Below are positions 27,069 to 36,650 of a stretch of 64,000 nucleotides of DNA, piece by piece. Within the stretch, counting starts at the first letter, position 1; the number at the start of each line of letters is the position of its first letter. The notes beneath the pieces are model-generated. The model did no database searches. It was not told where the DNA came from and saw only the letters and a list, made by a program, of their open reading frames with translations. The DNA comes from DASREM01 sp035652095 (lineage in GTDB: Bacteria; Acidobacteriota; Terriglobia; Terriglobales; Acidobacteriaceae), in the NCBI GenBank assembly GCA_035652095.1, contig DASREM010000053.1:124001-188000 (forward strand), written 5' to 3'. The position numbers and the translations under genes were made by a program.

Positions 27069-29960
27069 TTAGCCCAACGCTTCGCGGAATGCTGCTGCAA
27101 GCCGGCCGAGGCCCGACTTCAGATCCTTGCCGAGGTGGACGCGCAATGCACGGCGGCCGCGTTCCGCCAGCACCTGGAAGTCCCCGCGCGCTTGTGCCGC
27201 CTTTACCGTGCCGAAAGTGTATTTCTGTCCGGGTACCGGAAGATCTGCGGCATCATCGTTCGTGACCTGCAAAAAAACGCCGGAGTTCGGACCGCCTTTG
27301 TAAGCTTGTCCGGTCGAGTGCAGAAAGCGGGGTCCAAACCCGAGCGCGGTAGCGACATGTTTCTTGTCGCGCACCGCGGTGCGCAGATCCTGCAAAGCCT
27401 TCTCGTGCTCGTCATTCATCTGGATGTAGGCCAGGACCGCGAAGTAATCTCCGGGATGAATTCGATCAAGGTGGGCTTTAAGGTATCTGGCGAGGGTCTT
27501 GTTATTTCCGGCGGCCTTCTTCAACTCCTCTGCATTCTTTGGGTCGGTGAACAGCTTGATCCCATGGTCTTCGAGAATCGGGGTCTCCGCGGGAAGGGAA
27601 CCGGTCTTCTCGTATTCGGAGGTCAAGCTGCGAGTCGCGATCTTGCTGGCTTCGACATCGGGCTGATTGAAGGTATTGATTCCGAGGATCGCACCGGCAA
27701 CCGCAGTGGCAATCTCCCAACGGAAGAATTCCTGGCCAAGGTCGTAGACGTCTGCCATCGAGATGCGGACAACCGGTTGCCCTGCCTTTTCGAGCGCCGC
27801 AACTTTGGCGTCCTGGTCCTTATCGGGAGCCGAGTCGAGGCGGATGTAGGCGAATACACGGTCGTTGCCGTAGAGATTGGGCGCGGCCAGCGGTTCGCGA
27901 TCGACGGGAATGATTCCGTGACCCTGCTTGCCCGTCGATTCGGCGATGAGTTGTTCGAGCCAGGCGCCGAGGTCGGAAATGCCGGGTGAAGTGATGATGG
28001 TGAGCTTGTCGCGTCCCTGCTTCGCGGCGGTGCCGAGGACGATGCCAAGCAATGCACCGGGATTTTGCTCAACTGGGACGGAGGAGTGAGTTGCCTGCAC
28101 CATCTCTTCGGTGCGGTCGAGGAACTTGGCGATGTTGAGGCCCATGGCTGCGGCGGGTACCATGCCGAAGTTGGAGAGCGCGGAGTAGCGGCCGCCGATG
28201 CTGGGCAGGCCATGAAAAATGCGCCGGAAGTGGTCGGCTTCGGCCACTTGCTGCATCTTGGATCCGGGATCGGTGATGGCAATGAAGCGGTTGCCCGCCT
28301 TATCGGCGCCGATAGCCTGCTTCACACGTTCGAAGAAATACTGTTTGAAGATGTTGGGTTCGAGCGTGCTTCCCGACTTGCTGGAAACAATGAACAGCGT
28401 GTGTGCCAGGTCAATCTTGTTTTCGAAAGCCTTGACCTGCGCGGGATCGGTGGAATCAAGAACGTGGAGTTCGGGGAAGCCGGTAACCTTGCCGAAGGTC
28501 ATGCGAAGAACTTCGGGCGCGAGGCTCGAGCCGCCCATGCCGAGCAGCAGGATATGGCGGAAACCTTCCTTCTTGATTTCGTCCGCGAATTTCTGCAGAT
28601 CGGCAATGTGCGCAATCTGCTCTTCGGTGATACCGAGCCATCCCAGCCAGTTCGACTCGTCGTCATTGCTCCAGAGGGAAGCGTCGCGTTGCCAGAGGCG
28701 GCGCATCTTGCCACCAGCGCGCCACTCGTCGTTGCCGGACTTGACTGCGCTCGCCAGCGGCTCCGGCAAACTTTGCTGCTGGCGACTAACTTTTGGGCTT
28801 ATCTCGGATTTGGAACTCTTCTCGACCGCCTGCAGCAATTTATCGAAAGCGTCGGCAAAGAGCTTCACTCCTTCGTCCGTCAGCTTATCGGTGACCTCCT
28901 TCATCGAGATGCCCAGCCTGGCGACGGTATCCATGACTTTGTTCGCCTGGTCAATCCCCTCGGTGAGGGTCGGCGCGGTTTTGCCGTGTTCACGGAAGGC
29001 GTCAAAGGTGGCGGGAGGAATGGTGTTGACAGTGTCGGGACCGATCAGGTCGTCCACGTAGAGGACGTCGCTGTAGGCCGGGTTCTTGGTGCTGGTACTG
29101 GCCCAGAGCACACGCTGTGTCTGAGCGCCTTGTGCAGCGAGTTTCTTCCAGCGGTCGGTACCGAAGATTTTCAGGTAGCGCTGGTAGGTCTGCTTGCCGT
29201 TGGCCACGGCAACCTTGCCCAGGATGCTCTTGAGAGTTTCCTGTTCTTTGGGATCTTTGGATGACTTCAGCCGCGCCGCCACGATGCTGTCAATAGAATT
29301 GTCGATACGGCTGATGAAGAAGCTGGCGACGCTGGCAATCTTGCTGAGATCGCCGCCCTTCTTTGCGTACTCTTCCAAGCCTTTGATGTAGGCCTCGGCG
29401 ACCTCTTCGTAGACATCCTGGGAGAAAAGCAGGGTGACGTTTACGTTGATGCCTTCGCTGATCAGTTGCTGGAACGCGGGAATGCCCTCGGCTGTGCCGG
29501 GGACTTTGATCATGACATTCGGGCGGCCGACGGCTTTCCAGAGCGTGCGGGCTTCCTGGAGCGTGCCCTGCGTATCGCGGGCGAGATAGGGAGAGACCTC
29601 CAGGCTGACGTAGCCGTCCCGGAACCTGGTGCTGTCGTAAACCGGGCGGAGAATGTCCGCGGCATCCTGGATGTCGCGGATGGCGAGTTTCTCGTACTTC
29701 GCCTTGGCATCCAGGTCGGTTTCCTTCTCAAGCGTTTTAAGCAGGTCGGAATAATCGGTACTTCCGGAAATCGCTTTCTCGAAGATTGACGGGTTCGAGG
29801 TGATGCCGCGAAGTCCGTCTTCGTCAATAAAGCGCTTCAGGTCGCCACTGGTGATGAGGTTGCGGCGGATGTAGTCGAGCCACACCGACTGGCCAAACTT
29901 TTGCAGATCTTTGAGATGATTCGTGGCCTTGGCAGTATCAAGAACTCCGGTTGGATTCAT
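27069..29960 (-). CDS. tal-pgi: Bifunctional transaldolase / glucose-6-phosphate isomerase
   Basis: This 963-residue fusion starts with a transaldolase domain (about 1-370: LWLDYIRR-like region, GITSNPSIFEKAI, PNVMIKVPGT with the Schiff-base Lys, and NVTLLFS). It continues after a Ser/Lys-rich linker with a phosphoglucose isomerase domain (about 400-940: GMGGSSLAPEVL, SSKSGSTLEPN and GRYSALSNFG). The first half moves a dihydroxyacetone unit in the non-oxidative pentose phosphate branch; the second interconverts glucose 6-phosphate and fructose 6-phosphate. Fusions of this kind occur in Acidobacteria and a few other phyla. It lies between tkt and gnd in the operon. Confidence 0.95.
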   Translation of the reverse strand: MNPTGVLDTAKATNHLKDLQKFGQSVWLDYIRRNLITSGDLKRFIDEDGLRGITSNPSIFEKAISGSTDYSDLLKTLEKETDLDAKAKYEKLAIRDIQDAADILRPVYDSTRFRDGYVSLEVSPYLARDTQGTLQEARTLWKAVGRPNVMIKVPGTAEGIPAFQQLISEGINVNVTLLFSQDVYEEVAEAYIKGLEEYAKKGGDLSKIASVASFFISRIDNSIDSIVAARLKSSKDPKEQETLKSILGKVAVANGKQTYQRYLKIFGTDRWKKLAAQGAQTQRVLWASTSTKNPAYSDVLYVDDLIGPDTVNTIPPATFDAFREHGKTAPTLTEGIDQANKVMDTVARLGISMKEVTDKLTDEGVKLFADAFDKLLQAVEKSSKSEISPKVSRQQQSLPEPLASAVKSGNDEWRAGGKMRRLWQRDASLWSNDDESNWLGWLGITEEQIAHIADLQKFADEIKKEGFRHILLLGMGGSSLAPEVLRMTFGKVTGFPELHVLDSTDPAQVKAFENKIDLAHTLFIVSSKSGSTLEPNIFKQYFFERVKQAIGADKAGNRFIAITDPGSKMQQVAEADHFRRIFHGLPSIGGRYSALSNFGMVPAAAMGLNIAKFLDRTEEMVQATHSSVPVEQNPGALLGIVLGTAAKQGRDKLTIITSPGISDLGAWLEQLIAESTGKQGHGIIPVDREPLAAPNLYGNDRVFAYIRLDSAPDKDQDAKVAALEKAGQPVVRISMADVYDLGQEFFRWEIATAVAGAILGINTFNQPDVEASKIATRSLTSEYEKTGSLPAETPILEDHGIKLFTDPKNAEELKKAAGNNKTLARYLKAHLDRIHPGDYFAVLAYIQMNDEHEKALQDLRTAVRDKKHVATALGFGPRFLHSTGQAYKGGPNSGVFLQVTNDDAADLPVPGQKYTFGTVKAAQARGDFQVLAERGRRALRVHLGKDLKSGLGRLAAAFREALG

Positions 29961-30030
29961 AAGACCTCTTTGTTAACTTTGGCCGACCAGAGGCCGGCGC
30001 TGTTGTGCGTGGTCGGACGAGACGGCCGTC
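29961..30030 (-). other. Short spacer between tkt and tal-pgi with inverted repeats
   Basis: It contains CCGACCA (29983-29989) facing TGGTCGG (30010-30016) and a 10-bp palindrome GACGGCCGTC (30021-30030) touching the tkt stop codon. These could fold in the mRNA but are not followed by a T-run. Confidence 0.35.
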
Positions 30031-32109
30031 TTACTTTGACCTCTCGATGACTTCGCGGGCCGCTTCGACGACTTTGTCGGGGCTGAAGCCGAATTTCTTC
30101 AACAATTCCTTTAAGGGCGCCGAAGCGCCGAAGGTGTGCATGCCGATCACTTTTCCATAGGAGCCGACGTACTGCGACCATCCGAACGTGGATGCCTGCT
30201 CGACGGCGACCCGCGCCTTTACGTCGGGCGGCAGGACTTCATCTTTATAGTCCTGGTCCTGATGTTCGAAAATCTCCCAGGAAGGCATGCTCACGACACG
30301 CGCTTTCACGCCTTCAGCTTTCAGTTGCTCGTACGCGCCGACACAAAGGGAAACTTCGCTGCCACTCGCCATGAAAATCACATCGGGCTTTTCCTCGACA
30401 TCACCCGCGAGGATGTATGCGCCTTTGGCGACACCCCTGGCCGGGGCATACCTGGTGCGGTCAAACGTCGGCACCGCTTGGCGCGTCAGAACCAAAGCCA
30501 CCGGTTCATGACGAAGTTGCATGATGACCTTCCAAGCTTCGGTCACTTCGTTGGCGTCGGCAGGACGCATTACGATCAGGCCAGGTATGGCCCGCAGTGA
30601 CGGCAGTTGCTCTACCGGTTGATGGGTGGGACCGTCCTCTCCCAAGCCGATCGAGTCATGGGTGAAGACATAGATGACGGGGAGCTCCATGATTGCAGCC
30701 AGGCGAATCGTGGGCCGCATATAGTCGCTGAAGTTGAAGAAGGTGCCGCCGAAGGGACGAACCTTCGAGAGCGCCAGCCCATTCAGCGCTGAGCCCATGG
30801 CATGCTCGCGAACGCCGAAGTGGAAATTCCGGCCCTTGTAAGTGTTGGCCTGGAAATCGCCCATATCCTTCAGGGTCGTCTTGTTCGAAGTTGCGAGGTC
30901 GGCTGAGCCGCCGACCAGCCACGGAATATTTTGCGCGATGGCATTGAGAACCTTGGCCGAGCTTTCACGGGTAGCAATGCCCTTGGCGTCGGCGGGGAAG
31001 GCCAGCAGGTTCTTGTCCCAGCCATCCGGCAGTTCACGGTGCTGCATGCGATCAATCTGATCGGCGAGGGCGGGGAACTGCTGCTGGTATTTCTTGAAGG
31101 TCTCCATCCATTGGTTGCGGAGTTCGTGTCCGCGGCGTCCAATGCCTTCGCGGAAATGATCCAGCACACCATCCGGAACCAGGAACTGTGCGTCTTCGGG
31201 CCAGCCATAATTCTTTTTGGCCAGCTTCACTTCGTCGGCGCCGAGGGGTTCGCCATGTGCGGCGCTCTTGTCCTGCTTGTGGGGCGATCCGTATCCGATG
31301 TGCGAGTCAACAACGATGAGCGTCGGACGATCGCTGGTTTTAAGGAAGGCGTTATAAGCGTCGGAGAGCTGCTTGAGATTATTTGCGTCGGTGACTTCGA
31401 CGACGTTCCAGCCATACGCCTTGAAGCGAAGGGCGACGTTTTCGCTGAACGACCACTCCGCGGGACCATCAAGGGTTACATGATTGTTGTCATAGATCCA
31501 GCAAAGATTGGAGAGCTTCAAGTGACCGGCGAGGGAAGCGGCTTCGCTGCTCACGCCCTCCATCATGTCGCCGTCACCGCACATCGTATAAACGTTGTAA
31601 TCGAAGAGCTCGAAGCCGGGACGGTTGTAGTTCGCAGCCAGCCATTTGCCGGCCATCGCCATGCCGACGCTGTTGCCGCAACCCTGTCCGAGAGGGCCAG
31701 TCGTGGTCTCGATACCGGAGGTGATGCGGTACTCGGGGTGGCCGGGAGTCTTGCTGTCGAGCTGGCGGAAGTGCTTGATGTCGTCGAGACTGACCGCGGG
31801 CTCGCCCAGGGTTTCATATTTCGGATTCACCGCGCGCACTCCGGTCAAGTAGAGCAGAGCGTAGATCAGCATCGAGGCGTGGCCGTTGGAAAGTACGAAG
31901 CGATCACGATTCGGCCAGATGGGATCTTCGGGATCAAAGCGCAGGAATTGTTGCCAGAGAGCGTAGGCCACCGGGGCCAACGCCATGGGAGCGCCAGGGT
32001 GGCCGGAATTGGCCTTCTGCACGGCGTCCATGGCCAGGGTGCGAATGGTGTTGATGCTAAGGGTTTCCAGTTGTTGCGTGCTCAGCAAGGTTTGCTCGCT
32101 TGCCACCAT
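30031..32109 (-). CDS. tkt: Transketolase
   Basis: The 692-residue enzyme has the N-terminal ANSGHPGAPMALAP, the thiamine-diphosphate motif GDGDMMEGVSSEAASLAGHLKLSNLCWIYDNN, the ITSGIETTTGPLGQG segment and the central DSIGLGEDGPTHQPVEQL. It transfers two-carbon units between sugar phosphates. It is first in the six-gene operon, and its 233 bp upstream region contains a TATAAT box. Complete length, no oddities. Confidence 0.96.
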   Translation of the reverse strand: MVASEQTLLSTQQLETLSINTIRTLAMDAVQKANSGHPGAPMALAPVAYALWQQFLRFDPEDPIWPNRDRFVLSNGHASMLIYALLYLTGVRAVNPKYETLGEPAVSLDDIKHFRQLDSKTPGHPEYRITSGIETTTGPLGQGCGNSVGMAMAGKWLAANYNRPGFELFDYNVYTMCGDGDMMEGVSSEAASLAGHLKLSNLCWIYDNNHVTLDGPAEWSFSENVALRFKAYGWNVVEVTDANNLKQLSDAYNAFLKTSDRPTLIVVDSHIGYGSPHKQDKSAAHGEPLGADEVKLAKKNYGWPEDAQFLVPDGVLDHFREGIGRRGHELRNQWMETFKKYQQQFPALADQIDRMQHRELPDGWDKNLLAFPADAKGIATRESSAKVLNAIAQNIPWLVGGSADLATSNKTTLKDMGDFQANTYKGRNFHFGVREHAMGSALNGLALSKVRPFGGTFFNFSDYMRPTIRLAAIMELPVIYVFTHDSIGLGEDGPTHQPVEQLPSLRAIPGLIVMRPADANEVTEAWKVIMQLRHEPVALVLTRQAVPTFDRTRYAPARGVAKGAYILAGDVEEKPDVIFMASGSEVSLCVGAYEQLKAEGVKARVVSMPSWEIFEHQDQDYKDEVLPPDVKARVAVEQASTFGWSQYVGSYGKVIGMHTFGASAPLKELLKKFGFSPDKVVEAAREVIERSK

Positions 32110-32342
32110 GCAAGAATTCCTTTCGACGGTGTTCCGGCAACTGGATCCGACAGAATCCCGGGTGAATTGCTGGAACAGAGTGAACCGTTGGAGATCTCTA
32201 TCGAGTCTACCAATTTCCCAAGCGGCCTGCTCTGCTGTGCAGCAACACGGGCAGAGTTCTGTGCCGGCTCAAAAAAGAGCCATTATAAGCATGGGATGTT
32301 GCAGGAAGGTGAAGGGATTCGTTGAAAGGGCGATTTACGGCT
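32110..32342 (-). promoter_or_regulatory. tkt: Upstream region of the pentose-phosphate operon
   Basis: On the minus strand a perfect TATAAT lies at 32287-32282, without a good -35. Just inside the transcript is a small hairpin, GGCTC (32266-32270 region, plus-strand reading) with GAGCC (32277-32281) around a six-base A/T loop. Transcription from here would leave a leader of about 165 nt before tkt. The end of the PilZ gene to the left has no obvious terminator. Confidence 0.4.
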
Positions 32343-33005
32343 CTAGCGCTTGATTTGTGCGAGGTACCCGTTTTGACGGGCGTAGCCACGAGTGCTGGTT
32401 TCCACGAACTTCAAGAATTCCTTTAAGCTCTCGCGCTCGGTTGTGCCCAATTCCGAGTAGCGCACGCGCACGCCAAAACAGGGGCTGCTGCGGGTAACGA
32501 TGCCGTTGAGAATCATCCCTTTGACCCAGATTTTGCCATTGGCCACCCACAGTCCGATTTCTACGTTCACGCCGGTGGGGACGGGAGTGGCGGTTTCGAC
32601 GAAGCATCCGCCCATGCTGGTATTGGAAAGATTGCCCCAGACCGGAGTGGTGGAGTTTCCCAGGCGCAGTTCCACCGCGACGAAACACTTGAGCCGCGGA
32701 TACTGGCGGCGATCCTGCCCCCAGGATGGAGTGAAAATGTCGGGCTCAAACGGCGGAACGGTTTGCGGGACGGAGGTGGTGCGCGGGGGGTCAGTGGTGC
32801 TCTGCGCGGTGGGACGTGCCGACGCGCTCGCTGCCGGCTTTCCTTGTTTGATTTGCCGCATGGCGTCAATCAGGGCCTGCTCCCGTTTTTCGGGAGGTGC
32901 TTCGCGATAGGTTTGCAACAGGGTTCCCAGGTGGCTTACCAGGTCGGGATCAGTGAGCAGTTGGGTCCAATCCGTTCCAATCGCGGCAGTCTTGGTCTCA
33001 CTCAT
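32343..33005 (-). CDS. PilZ-domain protein
   Basis: With the ATG at 33005 the protein has 220 residues; a TTG at 33077 would add 24. An N-terminal helical part (about 1-60) and a Ser/Thr/Pro linker precede the PilZ domain. That domain shows DRRQYPRLKC and NTSMGGCFVE, so both halves of the c-di-GMP-binding signature (RxxxR and N/DxSxxG) are intact. It is a close paralogue of the second domain of the protein at 14353-15012 (shared PRLKC, GGCFVE and LKEFLK). Likely a c-di-GMP effector; the output is unknown. Confidence 0.82.
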   Translation of the reverse strand: MSETKTAAIGTDWTQLLTDPDLVSHLGTLLQTYREAPPEKREQALIDAMRQIKQGKPAASASARPTAQSTTDPPRTTSVPQTVPPFEPDIFTPSWGQDRRQYPRLKCFVAVELRLGNSTTPVWGNLSNTSMGGCFVETATPVPTGVNVEIGLWVANGKIWVKGMILNGIVTRSSPCFGVRVRYSELGTTERESLKEFLKFVETSTRGYARQNGYLAQIKR

Positions 33006-33116
33006 GTGCGGGTTCACGCCCCATTTCCAGCCATACCGTTGTTTCAATAGATTGAGCCACGATGACCTCCGCAACAAGATGACCTTGGTTACTGCCGGCG
33101 GTAACAGGCGTTGAGG

Positions 33117-33713
33117 TTACCCAGTGGATCGAGATGATTTGGAGCAGGTTGCAGCCACTGCGATGAGCGAGAGGGAGCTTACCAGGAGGGGAAACCAGAC
33201 TTGCGAGATCCATGGGCGGGGGATCAGGAAGAGGACATCCAGGCTCTTGAGAGAAGTAGGCCAGCGCACCAGAAGCCATAGTCCTGCATAGTAGGCCAAG
33301 TCCCAGGTGGCAAATTCCCATACAAAAAACGCGAAACATTCCTTTAGCCGCGAGTGGGCAAGGGCGGCAGTCGCGAGCAGCATGACCATGGTGGCCGATT
33401 CTCGAAGCACTTCAACTGTAAGCAAGCTCGGCGGGAATTGCGAGATGGATTGGGATTGGATGTAATCGCGTGGCGCGAGCCGTTGCACGTCAGAAAGGGC
33501 GCCTCCAAGCCCGGGGAGCAGCCCGGCGGCGGCGCGAAGGTAGACCACCACGGCGCTCTCTGCGATGCCGAAGGCGACTGCGAAAAGGAAGGCGAACAGG
33601 AGCGGGCGGGTGGAAATATCCAGTCGCGATTTTCGCCACCCGGCATAGCACAGGAACGGTACGAAAATCAGCAGGTTGACCCACCACGGTTCGGCGAAAA
33701 GGCGGATAGTCAT
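33117..33713 (-). CDS. Polytopic membrane protein of unknown function
   Basis: The 198-residue product has about five hydrophobic segments (for example LLIFVPFLCYAGW, LLFAFLFAVAFGIAESAVVVYL and ATMVMLLATAALA). Charged residues in between include a WEFATWD motif. I recognise no family. It is divergent from the NarL-type regulator and follows neighbours on the minus strand, but shows no evident link to them. Confidence 0.7.
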   Translation of the reverse strand: MTIRLFAEPWWVNLLIFVPFLCYAGWRKSRLDISTRPLLFAFLFAVAFGIAESAVVVYLRAAAGLLPGLGGALSDVQRLAPRDYIQSQSISQFPPSLLTVEVLRESATMVMLLATAALAHSRLKECFAFFVWEFATWDLAYYAGLWLLVRWPTSLKSLDVLFLIPRPWISQVWFPLLVSSLSLIAVAATCSKSSRSTG

Positions 33714-33874
33714 GGAGAGGAGAGTTTAAAGGAGAAGTCGATGGTTCGCGGCAAGCCCTCACAGCCGGGAGTATTTTTCGAGATCCCAAATACATGATCC
33801 GCTGTATGGTCTGGTGACTTGGTCCAGAGTAGAAGGGTACCTGCTGAATACTCGTTCTTCTCGGGAGAACAACC

Positions 33875-34597
33875 ATGAATCTGTACCGCATCGTAGTTGC
33901 AGATGACCATGAAGTGGTGCGTCACGGCTTGCGGGCGATGTTAGAGGCGCAGCCGAACTGGAAGGTGGTCGGCGAGGCGGCGGATGGACGCGCAGCAGTA
34001 GCCAGCGTGATCGAATTCAAACCAGACCTGGCGGTATTGGACGTGGGCATGCCGAATCTGAACGGGTTGGAAGCGGCACGGCAAATCGTCGCCGCCGTGC
34101 CCTCGTGCCGGGTGCTCATCCTGTCGTTGTACGAATCCGAGCAGATGGTGTGTGAAGTCCTGGCGGCGGGTGCGCGTGGTTATCTATTGAAGTCGGATGC
34201 TTCGAAGTCTCTGGTGAAGGCGGCTGAAGTTTTGCGGAACGGGAAACTCTACGTTACGCCGCGTTTCTCGCACTTGGTGGAAGAAGGGCTGCGGTCGAAA
34301 CGGACGGCTGTGGTGAGTTTGACGGCGCGGGAACGGCAGGTTGTGCAGTTGCTGGGAGAGGGCAAGAGCACGAAGGAAGTGGCCACTATCCTGGACATGT
34401 CGGTGAAGACGGCGGAGACGCACCGCGCCCACATCATGCACAAGCTCGATCTGCATTCGATTACCGAGTTGGTGCTGTATGCGGTACGAAACCGGATTGT
34501 GCAGGTGCCAACGCCGCTGGATGGGGTCGAGCCTCTGCCGATCGCCCTGGCCGAGAGTGCGCCTGCAACGATGCCCCGGCGTTCCGACATGGCGTAA
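33875..34597 (+). CDS. NarL/FixJ-family response regulator
   Basis: The 240-residue protein has a receiver domain (DDHE at 10-13, phospho-acceptor Asp56 in VLDVGMP, Lys in YLLKSD) and a LuxR/GerE HTH at about 147-200 (LTARERQVVQLLGEGKSTKEVATILDMSVKTAETHRAHIM). A 40-residue tail follows. No kinase gene is adjacent, so its partner is elsewhere. It is divergent from a membrane-protein gene across 161 bp. Confidence 0.93.
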   Translation: MNLYRIVVADDHEVVRHGLRAMLEAQPNWKVVGEAADGRAAVASVIEFKPDLAVLDVGMPNLNGLEAARQIVAAVPSCRVLILSLYESEQMVCEVLAAGARGYLLKSDASKSLVKAAEVLRNGKLYVTPRFSHLVEEGLRSKRTAVVSLTARERQVVQLLGEGKSTKEVATILDMSVKTAETHRAHIMHKLDLHSITELVLYAVRNRIVQVPTPLDGVEPLPIALAESAPATMPRRSDMA

Positions 34598-34610
34598 GCA
34601 TCAAGGCCCG

Positions 34611-34844
34611 TCAGGCTTCCCTTAATTCCGAACGGAAGAAGTGTCGCCGCTCGAAGATGGCGGGAGGAAGTTCGAAGACGCGGGTCTCCACGTTTTCGAA
34701 TTCGAATTCCTTGCCGCAATCCGACGCGGGACACGTAGCACGGAACTTTCCACCCTTCATTCCGGCGGAAATTTCACGTTCCACCACCACCCAGATTCCA
34801 CACTTGGGGCAGGTCACACACGCGCTCATGATGCGGTCGGCCAT
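34611..34844 (-). CDS. Small zinc-ribbon-like protein
   Basis: The start at MADRIMSACVTCPKCG gives 77 residues. Cysteines in CPKCG and in TCPASDCGKEFEFE form two CxxC-like pairs separated by about 20 residues, a layout typical of a zinc ribbon. The first MSACVTC cysteines add potential ligands. The longer open frame upstream has no support. Function unknown. Its end faces the end of the NarL-type gene. Confidence 0.65.
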   Translation of the reverse strand: MADRIMSACVTCPKCGIWVVVEREISAGMKGGKFRATCPASDCGKEFEFENVETRVFELPPAIFERRHFFRSELREA

Positions 34845-35013
34845 TCGGAAATTATAAATAGTGAAAAACGAATGCGGACTGAATAGCATGCGCACCGGCG
34901 TAATCAGAAAAATCGCCGGTGCTATTGCGGGAAAGAAGCAGAGATGGTGCTGTGGAAATCTTGCAGCGGGAGTGGACGGGGCGCGCGGCGCCCGCCTCTC
35001 CCGTTGCATTTAC

Positions 35014-36402
35014 TTAGTCCTCGAAGCTTCGAGCACCACCACGGAGTTTGTTGGTAACCACCTGCTTCCAAAGCCACTTGATGACGCGCGCATCGTTGTA
35101 GCAGTAGCCGAGGTTGTGATTGAGGGTTGAAAAGCAGTGACGCTGGCAGGTTCTCTTCATGTCTTTCAGTTGCTTTTCCTCAAACTTGGGATTGTCGATG
35201 TTGCCCCAATCGAAACTGGACGGATACATGGGGAAGCAAGGCGCAACGGTTCCGTCGGTACGGATAATGACGTTGTTCTGTCCCCCGCGGCAGTTCCAGT
35301 CGGTGAAGTGAAGGCCGGTTTCATCCTGGACGATACCGGGCATGGATGCGATCTGTTGCGCGACATTACCGTTGGTCCCGGTGCCGTCCCCATACCACCC
35401 GTACTGACGAAGGTCGACCCCGGAGGACATGCGCATGAACGCTTTCATCTCCTGCAGGCGTTGCACCGAGTTCACCATCTGGTAGCCGGCTTTGTTCTTC
35501 TCGATAATCCAATCCACCAGATCATCCACGGCGCGCCAATCTTCCGGACGGATATAGGTTGGGTTCTCCTCCAGGTGTTTGAAGTGCTCGTCCTGCTCGA
35601 GCATGGGAGTTTCATTGATGTGATAGTCGGTCGCAAGGCGGTGTGCCCGCGCATACTCGGTGATCTGTCTTACATCCTCGTGATTATTGCGGCAGATGTT
35701 GATGTTGAAGAAGACCATGTGTCCGTAAACGTATTGCTTACGGATCAGGTACTCCAGGTTCGTTTGAACCGGCTTCAAGGCTTTGGGAAGGCCGGGTTTC
35801 TCGTCCCAGGCATCGAGCGCGAAGTTGTAAACCGCAACTCCGGCATCGCCGAGGCGGTCGGTCACTTCTGGACGCAGTAAGCGGCCGTTGGTGCCGACAT
35901 AAATCCAGAACCCCTTCTTGGCGGCGTAGTAGGCAACTTTGTGAGCGAACTGGGGACGGAGCAAAGGCTCTCCTCCCATCAATGCGAGGACGCGGCAGCC
36001 ATTATCGTAGAGCCAATCGATGGACCGGCGGGCGACGTCTTCATTCATTCCTTTCACTTTGTTGTTGAAGGCCCAGCAGTACCAGCAATCAAGATTGCAT
36101 TTGTAATCGAGAAAAAGATAGGCGGTGATCGGGTGGAAGTCTCCCGGCATCAAGCGCGAGCGGAGATAAGGCACGAGCCATCCGCGCGCTTTGCGAGCGA
36201 TCTGGCTTGCAGTCCAGTCGCGCTTCTCGGGTAAAGTTTCAGGCCCGGGATCTGCCAGCAAAGCGGGATACTGCGGGAAGACAGGTTCAGGAAGAGTTGC
36301 GCCTTTGGGCTCAGGAATTGCGGGTCGACCAGCGGCAGAATTCATCAACAAGTTGTGAATGTCAACGTCAATGCGGAACTTCGCCGGGGAGGTGGTAGCC
36401 AT
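35014..36402 (-). CDS. Radical SAM protein with C-terminal cysteine-rich (SPASM-like) region
   Basis: The 462-residue protein has the radical SAM motif CxxxCxxC at Cys102, Cys106 and Cys109 (KCNLDCWYC) and the following SAM-contact GGEPLLRP. The C-terminal part (WNCRGGQNNVIIRTDGTVAPCFPMY, then TCQRHC and GYCYND) has spaced cysteines that could hold an extra iron-sulfur cluster. Proteins of this type modify peptides, lipids or tRNA. No short precursor peptide or lipid-biosynthesis gene lies beside it, so the substrate cannot be named. It is divergent from the HAD phosphatase. Confidence 0.85.
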   Translation of the reverse strand: MATTSPAKFRIDVDIHNLLMNSAAGRPAIPEPKGATLPEPVFPQYPALLADPGPETLPEKRDWTASQIARKARGWLVPYLRSRLMPGDFHPITAYLFLDYKCNLDCWYCWAFNNKVKGMNEDVARRSIDWLYDNGCRVLALMGGEPLLRPQFAHKVAYYAAKKGFWIYVGTNGRLLRPEVTDRLGDAGVAVYNFALDAWDEKPGLPKALKPVQTNLEYLIRKQYVYGHMVFFNINICRNNHEDVRQITEYARAHRLATDYHINETPMLEQDEHFKHLEENPTYIRPEDWRAVDDLVDWIIEKNKAGYQMVNSVQRLQEMKAFMRMSSGVDLRQYGWYGDGTGTNGNVAQQIASMPGIVQDETGLHFTDWNCRGGQNNVIIRTDGTVAPCFPMYPSSFDWGNIDNPKFEEKQLKDMKRTCQRHCFSTLNHNLGYCYNDARVIKWLWKQVVTNKLRGGARSFED

Positions 36403-36650
36403 CGAGCAGCCTCCAAAAAGAAGTATTCAGCGTCCACAGATGCAGTAAAAACCAATCGGATGCGGCGTTGTAAGAAAATTCAGCAGGTGGCAGATGTTGG
36501 CGTTTCGATCGGAACTGGCGAGGGCCGACAGCGAGCGCAAGCTCCACATGAAGTACCCGGGCCAAATCATTCCAAGAATGTTGGCATTACGGTTTGAGTC
36601 GACACGGCGCGTGCCAATCTGGAAGGATAATGAGGATTCGAAAAGGGAAC
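36403..36650. promoter_or_regulatory. Divergent intergenic region
   Basis: This 248 bp space lies between the radical SAM gene and the HAD phosphatase and should hold both promoters. I cannot pick clear -35/-10 boxes. Short open frames inside lack a ribosome-binding site or any recognisable feature and I do not annotate them. Confidence 0.35.
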
